Positions 49,906 through 58,874 of a DNA stretch of 64,000 nucleotides are shown here, in pieces. The stretch is from an uncultured Clostridia bacterium (GTDB lineage: Bacteria; Bacillota; Clostridia; Christensenellales; Borkfalkiaceae): the NCBI GenBank assembly GCA_947624225.1, contig CANQJF010000001.1, positions 109,557-173,556 of the forward strand, in the 5' to 3' direction. The notes below the pieces were generated by a model. The model was not told the DNA's origin and made no database searches. It worked only from the letters and a program-made list of their open reading frames with translations. A program made the translations under genes and the position numbers. The stretch's first letter is position 1; each line of letters starts with the position of its first letter.

Positions 49906-51654
49906 ATGAATATCAAGACGGAATTTTCGCTTTCTGTCTTACAAAAGAGGTTATTTGCCGTGGTTTTGGCGATAACCTTTCTTTTTTGCATTTTTTTGGG
50001 GAGATTTCTCTATATTCAGCTCGTTTGGGAGGACACGCTGCATTACCGCGCCCTCGACCAGTGGACGCGCGAGATCCCCGTCAACGCGGGAAGAGGCGTG
50101 ATCGTCGACAGGAACGGGGAGCTTCTCGCGGGCAACCGTGCGGGATACGGCGTCTATGCGCGCGCGAGCGCCGTCGAGGATCCCGCCTCCGCCGCCCGTC
50201 TCCTCTCCCGGGAGTTGGGGACGGATTACCAAACGATTTACGAAAAACTCTCCGACCGCTCGAAATCGGAGATCGTGCTTGCCCGCCGCACCACCAAGGA
50301 AGTGGTCGCCGCGCTTGCGGAGAACGAGGTGAAAGGGGTGTACTATTCGCGCAACGACGAGCGGGTGTATCCGTACGGAGCGCTCGCCAGCCAGGTGATC
50401 GGCTTTACGGCATACGACCGTTCGGGCACGACGGGCGTGGAGGGGTATTATAACCGCTATCTCGCGGGAGAGAACGGGCAGATTTTGTTCGAGACCGACC
50501 TTGTCGGCGTTGACTTGGAGGGGGCGTCCGCTGCCTATATTCCCGCGACGGACGGACTGAACGTGCGCTTGACGCTCGATTATCGCATCCAGGCGCTTAC
50601 GGAGGAGGTCATGGCGCGGGCGTATGAAACCAATTGCGCCAAGGCCGCGCGCGCGGTCGTGCTTGACCCCAACGATTTCTCCGTCCTTGCCATGGTAAAC
50701 TTGCCCTCCTATGACTTGAACAAGATCCCGCGGGACGATATGGACCTGCTCAACGCTCTTTCGCGCAACGCGCTCGTCTCGGATGTGTATGAGCCGGGGT
50801 CGACTTTCAAGATCGTGACGGCCGCCGCCGACATCGAAGAATGCTTGAAAGGGAACCCAGACGCTTTGGATCCCATGACGTACGTCTTTTCCAGCGCGCG
50901 GACGCGAACGGTGGACGGAACGACCATCAAGTGTTGGAGCGATCACAAGAGCGGGAAACACGCCAACCAGACGCTTGCGGAGGCGCTCAACAACAGCTGC
51001 AATCCCTGCTTTGTGGATATTGCACTTGCGCTGGGGAAAGATACCTTTTACGATTACCTCGCGGCCTTTCGCTTCGGGCGGGCGACGGGGATCGACTTTT
51101 CGGGGGAATCCATCGGGATGCTTCTCCCCGAGAGCACGCTGAGAGATTGCGACTTTGCGCGCATCGGGTTCGGGCAATCGATTGCCGTCACCCCGTTGCA
51201 GTTGGCCTGTGCCGCGGCCTCCGCCGTCAACGGGGGAAATTACTATGCGCCCCGCATCGTAGAGGAGATCTTTTCCGCGGACGGCGCCGTGCGGGAAAAG
51301 ATGAAGCCGGCACTCATGGGAAAGACGGTGAGCGAGCAGACTTCGCGCATCCTCTCCGGCATGCTCGAGGGCGTTGTGCGCGACGGAAGCGGGAAGAAAG
51401 CATACATCGACGGGTATCGGGTCGCGGGAAAGACGGGGACGGCGCAAAAGTATGAAAACGGCGCCATAGCGCAGGGGAAATATGTCTCCTCTTTCATCGG
51501 CTACTTCCCCGCAAACGCGCCGCGCTATCTTGCGCTCGTCATCATCGATGAACCGCAGGGAAGTTATTACGGCTCCACGGTGGCCGCACCCTGTGCAAGG
51601 GAAATTTTTGAGGGGATCATCCGCATGTTTGATATTCCGGAGGTGGAATCATGA
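49906..51654 (+). CDS. ftsI: Class B penicillin-binding protein (FtsI/PBP2B/SpoVD-like transpeptidase)
   Basis: Septal transpeptidase. Membrane anchor at residues 16-38, a pedestal domain, and the transpeptidase with Ser299-xx-Lys302 (STFK), SCN (364-366) and KTG (509-511). It ends 70 residues after KTG with no PASTA domain, so by architecture it is FtsI-like rather than PBP2B or SpoVD with PASTA. Start ATG 49906 follows GGAGG (49898-49902); the upstream in-frame ATG 49861 has no support. Overlaps murE by ATGA. Confidence 0.93.
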   Translation: MNIKTEFSLSVLQKRLFAVVLAITFLFCIFLGRFLYIQLVWEDTLHYRALDQWTREIPVNAGRGVIVDRNGELLAGNRAGYGVYARASAVEDPASAARLLSRELGTDYQTIYEKLSDRSKSEIVLARRTTKEVVAALAENEVKGVYYSRNDERVYPYGALASQVIGFTAYDRSGTTGVEGYYNRYLAGENGQILFETDLVGVDLEGASAAYIPATDGLNVRLTLDYRIQALTEEVMARAYETNCAKAARAVVLDPNDFSVLAMVNLPSYDLNKIPRDDMDLLNALSRNALVSDVYEPGSTFKIVTAAADIEECLKGNPDALDPMTYVFSSARTRTVDGTTIKCWSDHKSGKHANQTLAEALNNSCNPCFVDIALALGKDTFYDYLAAFRFGRATGIDFSGESIGMLLPESTLRDCDFARIGFGQSIAVTPLQLACAAASAVNGGNYYAPRIVEEIFSADGAVREKMKPALMGKTVSEQTSRILSGMLEGVVRDGSGKKAYIDGYRVAGKTGTAQKYENGAIAQGKYVSSFIGYFPANAPRYLALVIIDEPQGSYYGSTVAAPCAREIFEGIIRMFDIPEVES

Positions 51655-53084
51655 AATTATCCGCACTTGCCCGCGAAATTGCGGGCGCCGAGCTGACGGG
51701 AGAGGCCGAGATCCGAGCGCTCGCAACGGACAGCCGCGTCGTGGGAGAGGGGGACCTCTTCTTCTGCATCCGCGGAACGCATGCCGATTCTCACCTGTTT
51801 GCCGCGGAGGCCGAGGCGCGGGGAGCGCAGGCGATCATGGGCGAACACGATACGGGCGTCTCCATCCCGCAACTGATCGTTCCGGACGCGCGGGAGGGGA
51901 TGGCCCGCATTTCCGCCGCCTTTTATGGGCATCCCGAGCGCGAACTGTGCATGATCGGCGTAACGGGCACGAACGGCAAGACGACCGTTACGCACATGCT
52001 CTATGAGATCTTTACGGCGGCAGGCAAACCGTGCGGGCGCATCGGAACGCTCGGGGCAAAGTATGCCTCCATGCAGGTGCCGCCCGCGCTTACGACGCCC
52101 GATCCCGTCGCGCTCTTCTCGCTCCTCGCGGACATGAAACGAGCAGGGACGCACATTGTCGCGATGGAGGTCTCCGCGCATGCGCTTGCGCTTAAAAAAG
52201 TTGCTCCCATTTGCTATGATGCCGCGATCTTCACCAATTTGACGCAAGACCACCTCGATTTCTTCGGCGATATGCAACAGTATGCCGCCGCCAAGAGAAT
52301 GCTGTTTACCCCCGCGTTTTGCCGGGAGGCCGTGCTCAACGCGGACGACGCATTTTCGCGGACGTTGGAGGGCGTGCCGCAGACGACGTATGGGCTGGAT
52401 TGCCCCGCCGACTGCTTTGCCATCATCGAGGAGGAGAGCATAGAGGGGACGCGCATGATCTTGAATCTCGAAGATGACCTCGCGGAGGTTTTTTTGCCCA
52501 TGGCGGGGAGGCACAACGTCTCCAATGCGCTCGCGGCGGCAACTTGCGCGCACAGGTTGGGCGTGTCTTGCGGCGAGATTGCGGCGGGGCTCTCCCGCGT
52601 CAAGGTGGAGGGGCGGCTGGAATATGTCGGGCGGCGCGGCGGTGCCTCCGTCTTTGTGGACTTTGCCCATACGCCCGACGGGATCGAGAAGTCTTTAAAG
52701 GCGTTGCGGCCCCACTGCAAGGGCAGATTGGTCTTGCTCTTCGGGTGCGGGGGCAACCGCGACCGCGAAAAGCGCCCGCTGATGGGCGGCGTGGCCGCAC
52801 GTTGCGCCGACTTTACCGTGCTCACCTCGGACAATCCCCGCTTCGAGGACCCGGCCGCCATTCTCTCCGAGATCGAGGCGGGATTTCGTCCGCTCTCCGA
52901 GAGCTATGTTGCAATCGAGGAGCGCGAGGAGGCAACGCGCTATGCCATCCGTTCTCTTCGGGAGGGGGATATCCTCTTGATCGCGGGGAAAGGGGGCGAG
53001 ACAGAACAGGAAATTATGGGTATCAAGTATTCCTATAACGATAAAACTATCGTCAAGGCCATTTTGGAGGAATATGATGCATGA
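51651..53084 (+). CDS. murE: UDP-MurNAc-L-Ala-D-Glu:meso-diaminopimelate ligase
   Basis: Adds the third residue of the peptidoglycan stem. The Mur ligase P-loop is IGVTGTNGKTT (about 103-113), followed by MEVSAHALAL, NLTQDHLDFF, the central FVDFAHTPDGIEK, GCGGNRDREKRPLMG and the substrate-reading motif DNPR (394-397). DNPR is the known signature of meso-DAP enzymes as opposed to lysine enzymes. The expected murF downstream is missing: mraY starts inside the end of murE. Confidence 0.95.
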   Translation: MKLSALAREIAGAELTGEAEIRALATDSRVVGEGDLFFCIRGTHADSHLFAAEAEARGAQAIMGEHDTGVSIPQLIVPDAREGMARISAAFYGHPERELCMIGVTGTNGKTTVTHMLYEIFTAAGKPCGRIGTLGAKYASMQVPPALTTPDPVALFSLLADMKRAGTHIVAMEVSAHALALKKVAPICYDAAIFTNLTQDHLDFFGDMQQYAAAKRMLFTPAFCREAVLNADDAFSRTLEGVPQTTYGLDCPADCFAIIEEESIEGTRMILNLEDDLAEVFLPMAGRHNVSNALAAATCAHRLGVSCGEIAAGLSRVKVEGRLEYVGRRGGASVFVDFAHTPDGIEKSLKALRPHCKGRLVLLFGCGGNRDREKRPLMGGVAARCADFTVLTSDNPRFEDPAAILSEIEAGFRPLSESYVAIEEREEATRYAIRSLREGDILLIAGKGGETEQEIMGIKYSYNDKTIVKAILEEYDA

Positions 53085-54021
53085 GATCGTTTGGGTGACG
53101 CTGGTCGCCTTTCTTATCTCCGTTCCGCTGTGCGCCGCGGCGATCCCCGTTCTTCGGAAGATGGGAGCGGGCCAGAACATCCTGCATTACGTGAAAGAAC
53201 ATGCCGCAAAGAGCGGCACGCCCACGATGGGCGGGCTTGCCTTTGTCACGGCGGCGTGCGTCGCCGCGCTGTGCTTTTGCAGAGGGGACAAGCCCTTTTT
53301 CGTCGCCCTTGCCGTCGGCATCGGCTATCTGCTCGTGGGGCTGCTCGACGATCTGCTGAAAAAGCGGCGGGGGGACAATTTGGGACTGAGACCCTACCAA
53401 AAAATTTTTTTCCAGCTCGCGGTGGCGCTCATTGCCGGGCTCTATTGTTGCTTTGAGGGAATGACCGTGTTGCGGATCCCGTACACCAATCATGCTCTGG
53501 ACATCGGCTGGTGGATGCTTCCGCTCGGCATCTTTGTCTTTGTGGCGACGGTCAACGGGGTCAACCTCACCGACGGGCTCGACGGCCTCGCGGGCTCCGT
53601 TTCGGCGGTATTTTTTCTGTGCATCGGGAGCTTGATATCTTTGCAGGGCGGGGGCGACGCCGTCTTGCTCTCCTTTGCTCTCGCGGGGGCGCTTTTCGGC
53701 TACCTCATCTTCAACACGAGCCGCGCGAGCGTGTTCATGGGGGACACGGGCTCGCTCTCGCTGGGTGGCTTTGCGGCAAGCATCGCGCTGTTTTCGGGAA
53801 ATGCGCTCGTCATCCCCATTTTGGGGGGCGCGTTTGTGCTTTCGAGCATATCCGTGATCATGCAGGTAATATATTATAAAAAGACAGGCAAACGCATCTT
53901 TCTCATGGCGCCCATTCACCATCATTTTCAGGAGAAAGGGTATGCGGAGGCAAAGATCGCCTACACTTATGCCGTGTTGACAGCGGCGGCCGGGGCGACG
54001 CTTGTTCTGCCGTTTGTCTAA
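53074..54021 (+). CDS. mraY: Phospho-N-acetylmuramoyl-pentapeptide transferase
   Basis: Integral membrane enzyme making lipid I. The 315-residue chain has about ten helices and the family motifs HAAKSGTPTMGG, LLDDLLKKRRGDNLGL, NGVNLTDGLDGLAGSV and MGDTGSLSLGG, and ends with MAPIHHHFQEKGY, which carries the conserved HHH. There are two consecutive ATG codons at 53074 and 53077; GGAGG (53066-53070) is better spaced for the second. It overlaps murE by 11 bases. Confidence 0.95.
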   Translation: MMHEIVWVTLVAFLISVPLCAAAIPVLRKMGAGQNILHYVKEHAAKSGTPTMGGLAFVTAACVAALCFCRGDKPFFVALAVGIGYLLVGLLDDLLKKRRGDNLGLRPYQKIFFQLAVALIAGLYCCFEGMTVLRIPYTNHALDIGWWMLPLGIFVFVATVNGVNLTDGLDGLAGSVSAVFFLCIGSLISLQGGGDAVLLSFALAGALFGYLIFNTSRASVFMGDTGSLSLGGFAASIALFSGNALVIPILGGAFVLSSISVIMQVIYYKKTGKRIFLMAPIHHHFQEKGYAEAKIAYTYAVLTAAAGATLVLPFV

Positions 54022-54040
54022 TAATTGTTTCGGAGGCGGT

Positions 54041-55459
54041 ATGTTATTTGAACGACAGTCCTTCCTTGTGGCAGGGATTTCCCGCTCGGGGATCGCAAGC
54101 GCGCGGTATTTGCGCAAAAAGGGTGCGGCGGTCTACCTCTATGACGACGTGGACGATGAAAATGTCCGCAGGATGCAGCAAAGTCTGGAAGAGATCGGAT
54201 GCGTCACGGTCAAAAAGGAGGAGCTCGAAAGCAAGTTCTCCGCCATGGACATCCTCGTGCTCAGCCCCGGCATCCCCGTAGACCATCCGCTGCCGGTCGC
54301 CTTTCGCAGGGCGGGGAAGCGCATCCTCGGGGAGACGGAGCTCGCCGCGCTCGCCATCCGCTGCCCCATGATCGCCGTCACGGGGACCAACGGCAAGACG
54401 ACGACGGTGACGCTGCTCGAAGGCATTCTGAAAGAGGCGGGGAAGAATGCGATCGCTTGCGGGAATGTCGGGAGGACGATCACCGACAGCCTCGAAGAGC
54501 TCGGAGAGGACGGTGTGGCCGTTGCCGAGATCTCCTCCTTTCAGTTGGAAACGCTCACCTCGCTCCGGCCGCACGTTGCCGTGGTGCTGAACATCACGGA
54601 GGACCACTTAAACAGGCACTACACCTTTGAAAACTATGTGTATCTGAAATCGCGCGTTCTCCGCAACTGCACGGAGAGCGAATATGCCGTTCTCAACTAT
54701 GACGATCCCACGGTGCGCGCCTTTGCGGAAAAGACAAAGGCCAATGTTGTTTGGTTTTCCCTCAACGAGAGGGTGGCCGGCGCATATTGTGCGGACGGAT
54801 ATTTTTGCTACAACGGCGAAAAGGTGTGCTCCGAAGAGGCGCTGCCCGTGGACGGGGACCACAACCGCATGAATGCGCTCGCCGCCGTCTGTGCGGCAAA
54901 GCTGTTCGGCGTTGCCAACGAAGCCGTCGAGCGCGGGTTCAAAAAGTTCCGCGGGGTCAAACACCGCATTCAAAAGATCGGGATGCTCAACGGGGTGACT
55001 TTCATCGACGATTCCAAGGCCACGAACGTGGATTCCACCGTCAAGGCGGTCGCCAGCGTGCGCGGCGAAAGCGTTCTCTTGCTCGGCGGCAAGGACAAGG
55101 GCTATGCCTATGAGCCGCTGTTTGACGCCCTGTTGAAATCCGACGTGGTACATACGGTCATTTACGGGGAGAATTCCCTGCGCATCCTCCATTCCGCCTT
55201 GAAGAAAGGCTATACGAATGTGACGCTCATCCGACCTTTCGATCTCGCCGTGCGCGTGGCCTTTCTGACGGCCAAGCCGGGGCAAAACGTCTTGCTCTCT
55301 CCCGCCTCGGCGAGTTTCGACGCATTCAAGAGCTATGAGGAACGGGGGGAGCGCTTCATCGAGCTGTTTGCCGCCTTGGAGAAAGACTACTCTCCCCAAC
55401 CCGTACCGGTGATCCCGGCGCCCGCGGCGCAAGAGGAGGCGGATGGGGAAGTCGAATAG
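54041..55459 (+). CDS. murD: UDP-MurNAc-L-alanine:D-glutamate ligase
   Basis: Adds D-glutamate (made by murI upstream) to the stem peptide. It has a Rossmann N-terminus (FLVAGISRSGIASARYL), the ATP site IAVTGTNGKTTTV, EISSFQLETL, NITEDHLNRH, the central HRIQKIGMLNGVTFIDDSKATN, read in parts, and LLGGKDKG. Length 472, with a Pro/Ala tail. GGAGG (54032-54036) precedes ATG 54041. Overlaps ftsW by 17 bases. Confidence 0.95.
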   Translation: MLFERQSFLVAGISRSGIASARYLRKKGAAVYLYDDVDDENVRRMQQSLEEIGCVTVKKEELESKFSAMDILVLSPGIPVDHPLPVAFRRAGKRILGETELAALAIRCPMIAVTGTNGKTTTVTLLEGILKEAGKNAIACGNVGRTITDSLEELGEDGVAVAEISSFQLETLTSLRPHVAVVLNITEDHLNRHYTFENYVYLKSRVLRNCTESEYAVLNYDDPTVRAFAEKTKANVVWFSLNERVAGAYCADGYFCYNGEKVCSEEALPVDGDHNRMNALAAVCAAKLFGVANEAVERGFKKFRGVKHRIQKIGMLNGVTFIDDSKATNVDSTVKAVASVRGESVLLLGGKDKGYAYEPLFDALLKSDVVHTVIYGENSLRILHSALKKGYTNVTLIRPFDLAVRVAFLTAKPGQNVLLSPASASFDAFKSYEERGERFIELFAALEKDYSPQPVPVIPAPAAQEEADGEVE

Positions 55460-56573
55460 GGAAGCGGGGAGGGGGGACGTGCTCTTCCTCGCCGCCGTCA
55501 TCCTTCTTGCCGCGTTCGGGGTCGTCGCGGTGTACTCCGCAAGCAGCTACAATGCCGAGGTGCAATACGGCGACAGCCTGTATTTTTTCAAGAAGCAGCT
55601 GATCGGATTTGTCCTCGGGCTCGCGGCCATCGTCGGGATCGCCTTTCTCGACTACCGCAAGCTGAAAAAGCTGGGCATTCCGGCGCTCATCCTCTCCCTC
55701 GTGCTGCTCGCCCTCGTCTTTATCCCGGGCGTGGGGAGAACCAATTACGGCGCCACCCGTTGGATCGGCGTGGGGCCCGTGACCGTGCAGCCGTCGGAGA
55801 TCGCAAAATACGGGTTTGTGCTCTTCACCGCGCGGTATTTTGCAAAAGATCCCGCCCGCATGCGAACGTTCAAGGGCATTTTGCCCGTCATCGGGGCGGG
55901 AGCGGCCATCTGTGTGCTCATCATGTTGGAACCCAACATGTCGGTGACGATGTGCGTGGGGGCGCTCATGATCGGGATGATCTTTCTCGGCGGCGTCTCC
56001 AAGAAAGCGCTCGGGGTCATCTGCGTGCCCGCTCTTCTGCTCGTCCCCGTGCTCATTGTCATGGAGCCGTATCGGTTGCAGCGCCTGTCTGCGTTCATGG
56101 ATCCGTGGGCGTCTCCCAAGGAGGAGGGGTATCAGCTCATCCAATCGCTCTATGCCCTCGCCAACGGAAAACTGTTCGGAACGGGCCTGTTCGCATCCCG
56201 CCAAAAATATCGCTTCCTGCCCTTTGCGGAGAGCGACTTCATCCTCTCCGTGATCGCGGAGGAGACGGGTTTTATGGGCGTTCTGCTCCTCTTTGCGCTC
56301 ATCGGCTTCATCGTGTGGAGGGGGTTCCTCATCGCAAATCGCTGCGACAATTTTTACGGCTACATGCTCGCCGCGGGGATCACGCTCGCCTTTGCGATAC
56401 AGGCGTCGCTGAATGCCCTCGTCGTGAGCGGCTGCATCCCGCCGACGGGGCTCCCGCTCCCGCTCGTCTCCGCGGGGAACACCTCCCTCGTCGTCACGAT
56501 GGCGGGGATGGGGCTCGTCTACAATGTGTCGAGACACAACGAACGCAAAAATTTCATAGGATATACCAAATAG
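55443..56573 (+). CDS. ftsW: FtsW/SpoVE-type SEDS peptidoglycan glycosyltransferase
   Basis: Polymerises lipid II at the septum together with FtsI. The 376-residue chain has ten helices, starting AFGVVAVYSASS, with the SEDS motifs TRWIGVGPVTVQPSEIAK, YQLIQSLYALANGKLFGTGL and the ESDFILSVIAEETGF loop that holds the catalytic-type Asp. PTGLPLPLVSAGNTS follows, where most members have SYGG. AGAGGAGG (55432-55439) precedes ATG 55443. murG, expected next, is absent. Confidence 0.94.
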   Translation: MGKSNREAGRGDVLFLAAVILLAAFGVVAVYSASSYNAEVQYGDSLYFFKKQLIGFVLGLAAIVGIAFLDYRKLKKLGIPALILSLVLLALVFIPGVGRTNYGATRWIGVGPVTVQPSEIAKYGFVLFTARYFAKDPARMRTFKGILPVIGAGAAICVLIMLEPNMSVTMCVGALMIGMIFLGGVSKKALGVICVPALLLVPVLIVMEPYRLQRLSAFMDPWASPKEEGYQLIQSLYALANGKLFGTGLFASRQKYRFLPFAESDFILSVIAEETGFMGVLLLFALIGFIVWRGFLIANRCDNFYGYMLAAGITLAFAIQASLNALVVSGCIPPTGLPLPLVSAGNTSLVVTMAGMGLVYNVSRHNERKNFIGYTK

Positions 56574-56579
56574 CGTGCA

Positions 56580-56596
56580 AGCCCGGGCCACGGGCT
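56580..56596 (+). other. Short GC hairpin between ftsW and murA
   Basis: AGCCCG (56580-56585), 5-base loop, CGGGCT (56591-56596), with no T-run. It may be a processing or stabilising hairpin; it is not a convincing terminator. Confidence 0.3.
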
Positions 56597-56623
56597 TTGC
56601 CGTATTTACGTGAGGAGAATCCT

Positions 56624-57883
56624 ATGGATAAATTTATCATATGCGGCGGGAAGCGGCTGGATGGGAGCGTCTGTGCGCAATCGGCAAAGAACTCCGTTCT
56701 GCCCCTCCTTGCCGCATCGGTTTTGACAGGGGATCCCGTCGTCATCCGAGAAGTCCCCGACATTTCGGATGTGCACTGCATGGCGGAGATCTTGCAAGAG
56801 ATCGGGGCGGAGGTGTCCTTTGCGGGAGGGGATGTGAGGATCGAGAGCCTGCACGCGGGCAACCACAGCATCCCGCCCACGCTCACGCGGGAACTGCGCT
56901 CCTCGGTTTTCATGCTCGGCTCGCTGCTCGCGAGGTTTCACCGCGCCGCATGCGCCTATCCCGGCGGGTGCGACATCGGGCTGCGTCCCATCGATCTGCA
57001 CTTGAACGCGTTGAAACGCTTGGGCGTCTCCATACGCGAACGGGAGGGATATATCACCTGCGAGTGCGACAGGCTGACGGGGGCCGAGATCGCGCTCGAT
57101 TTCCCGAGCGTCGGCGCAACCGAAAACATCCTGCTCGCGGCGGTGGGTGCGGAGGGGACAACGGTGCTCGGCGGCGCGGCCAAGGAGCCCGAGATCGTGG
57201 ACCTGCAAAATTTTCTCAATGCAATGGGCGCAAACGTGCGCGGCGCGGGCACCGATGTGATCGTGATCAAGGGAGGCCTCCCGCTGCACGGCGCGACGTA
57301 CACTCCCGTAAAAGACCGCATCGAGGCGGGAAGTTTTCTCATCGCCTGTGCCATCTGCGGGGGAGAAGTGGAGGTCGAGGGCGTCGGCGGGGACACACTT
57401 GGATTACTTTTACATAAATTGCGTGAAAACGGTTGCAAAATCCATACAAAAAATGATAAAATAAAGATAGCGAGCACGGGGAGCCTCCGCTGTAACAGAA
57501 AAATCGAGACGATGCCGTTCCCCGGCTTTCCCACAGACTTGCAGGCACAGATGACGGCGCTCAATGCCGGGGCGGAGGGGGTATCCGTGATCGTGGAGAA
57601 CCTCTTCGAGACGCGGTATAAATACGTGCCGGAACTCATCAAGATGGGGGCGGACATCGAAGTGCGCGGGCGGAATGCCGTCGTGCGCGGCGCGGGCCGT
57701 CTGCACGGGGCAAACGTTGCGTGCGGAGACCTTCGCGGCGGGGCTGCCCTCGTCCTTGCGGCGCTCGGCGCTGAGGGCGTGAGCGAAGTGAGCGACTTGT
57801 CTTACGTCGACCGCGGGTATGCCGGTTTGGAGCAAAAACTCAGGGCGCTCGGGGCGGACATCCGGCGCATTCGGGAAGAATAG
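56624..57883 (+). CDS. murA: UDP-N-acetylglucosamine 1-carboxyvinyltransferase
   Basis: First committed step of peptidoglycan synthesis; the target of fosfomycin. Lys22 (AKNSVLP), the catalytic loop Cys116 in PGGCDIG, RPIDLHLNALK, GATENILLAAV and FPTDLQAQMTAL with the catalytic Asp are all present, so Cys is retained and fosfomycin sensitivity is the family expectation. Length 419. TGAGGAGA (56611-56618) lies 5 bases before ATG 56624. A far longer frame upstream overlaps ftsW and is rejected. Confidence 0.96.
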   Translation: MDKFIICGGKRLDGSVCAQSAKNSVLPLLAASVLTGDPVVIREVPDISDVHCMAEILQEIGAEVSFAGGDVRIESLHAGNHSIPPTLTRELRSSVFMLGSLLARFHRAACAYPGGCDIGLRPIDLHLNALKRLGVSIREREGYITCECDRLTGAEIALDFPSVGATENILLAAVGAEGTTVLGGAAKEPEIVDLQNFLNAMGANVRGAGTDVIVIKGGLPLHGATYTPVKDRIEAGSFLIACAICGGEVEVEGVGGDTLGLLLHKLRENGCKIHTKNDKIKIASTGSLRCNRKIETMPFPGFPTDLQAQMTALNAGAEGVSVIVENLFETRYKYVPELIKMGADIEVRGRNAVVRGAGRLHGANVACGDLRGGAALVLAALGAEGVSEVSDLSYVDRGYAGLEQKLRALGADIRRIREE

Positions 57884-57930
57884 CCGCTCCGGGAGACGGA
57901 TGGAGAGATACGGATGAAAAGGAGATGCGG

Positions 57931-58713
57931 ATGAAAAAGAGATTGATCATCACCACGATCGTTGCCGTTTTCCTGCTTGTCGCGATTCTTGCGGCGGCGC
58001 TCAACACGATTTTCACGGTGACGCATGTGCGCACGGATTTCACGACTTATTCCTCGGAGGGAAAGGGGGAGGCCGCCACACTTAGGGAGGAGCTGGATAC
58101 TTTCATCGGCAGGAGCACCACCTTTCTCGATCTCGGAGAGGTCTCGGCGACAGTGGACCGCTATCCCTATTTCCGTCTCGAAGAGGTGGAAAAGCGCTAT
58201 CCCAACACCGTCTATCTCAGGATCGCCGAGCGAAAGGAGACCTTTGTCATCGCGGAGGAGACGGGCTATTCCGCCTATGCGGACAACGGCGTGTTCCTGC
58301 GCACTGCGGAGACGACCGCAAACCGCGCAAGCGGGGAGAACATCCTGCTCACGGGCTTTTCTTTCACGCGCTCCGGCTCGCCCTCGATGTTTACGGGGAC
58401 GTATGCGGAGGAGGTGCGCCTCGCGACGGATGCCATCCGCGCAAAGCTCACCGAGGAGCGGGCAAACGTCCTCTCCATCGAGCTCATACGGAGAACTTCG
58501 GATGCGCGCAACGACTTTTTCCGCCTCCGCATGCAGGAGGGGGTCGTGATCGATCTCGGCAATCCGTCTGTTCAGCCTGCCGAAAAAGCCGCGCTCGCCA
58601 TCGACCGCTATCTCGCGCTCGGCGACGAGGATCGCATCTTCGGCTTCATCACCGTGCTCGACGGAGAGAACGGCGAACTATACTCGGATTACACGCGCAA
58701 CAGCGCGCTGTAA
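57931..58713 (+). CDS. ftsQ: FtsQ/DivIB cell-division protein
   Basis: Type II divisome protein. It has one transmembrane helix (about residues 4-27), a POTRA-like domain (TTYSSEGKGEAATLREELDTF, LEEVEKRYPNTVYLRIAERKE, each read in parts) and a beta domain including FAYADNGVFLR-like YSAYADNGVFLR. Length 260. Three ATG codons cluster here; AAAAGGAG (57917-57924) is right for 57931 and too close for 57925. It ends the dcw transcript, before a strong terminator. Confidence 0.85.
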   Translation: MKKRLIITTIVAVFLLVAILAAALNTIFTVTHVRTDFTTYSSEGKGEAATLREELDTFIGRSTTFLDLGEVSATVDRYPYFRLEEVEKRYPNTVYLRIAERKETFVIAEETGYSAYADNGVFLRTAETTANRASGENILLTGFSFTRSGSPSMFTGTYAEEVRLATDAIRAKLTEERANVLSIELIRRTSDARNDFFRLRMQEGVVIDLGNPSVQPAEKAALAIDRYLALGDEDRIFGFITVLDGENGELYSDYTRNSAL

Positions 58714-58728
58714 GGCCGTGCGAAAAGG

Positions 58729-58751
58729 GCGTCCGAGCGGACGCTTTTTTT
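58729..58751 (+). terminator. Intrinsic terminator ending the dcw cluster
   Basis: GCGTCC (58729-58734), 4-base loop, GGACGC (58739-58744), then seven Ts (58745-58751). Confidence 0.92.
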
Positions 58752-58781
58752 GTATTATGATGAAAAAATACAGACATTCCC

Positions 58782-58810
58782 TTGACATGGGTGCGCTTGT
58801 TTGTTATAAT
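58782..58810 (+). promoter_or_regulatory. Perfect sigma-A promoter for ftsA-ftsZ
   Basis: TTGACA (58782-58787), 17-base spacer, TATAAT (58805-58810), both exact consensus; leader of about 58 bases with CAGGAGA before ATG 58875. Confidence 0.92.
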
Positions 58811-58874
58811 AATGTAGAAGTGCGCTCACTGCGCGCATAGATATGCGGAAAGATCCGCCTTACAGGAGAAATAC

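Noticed and set aside
55760..56623. Extension of murA into ftsW
   Set aside because: It is ftsW in another frame; MurA starts at 56624 with a good ribosome site.
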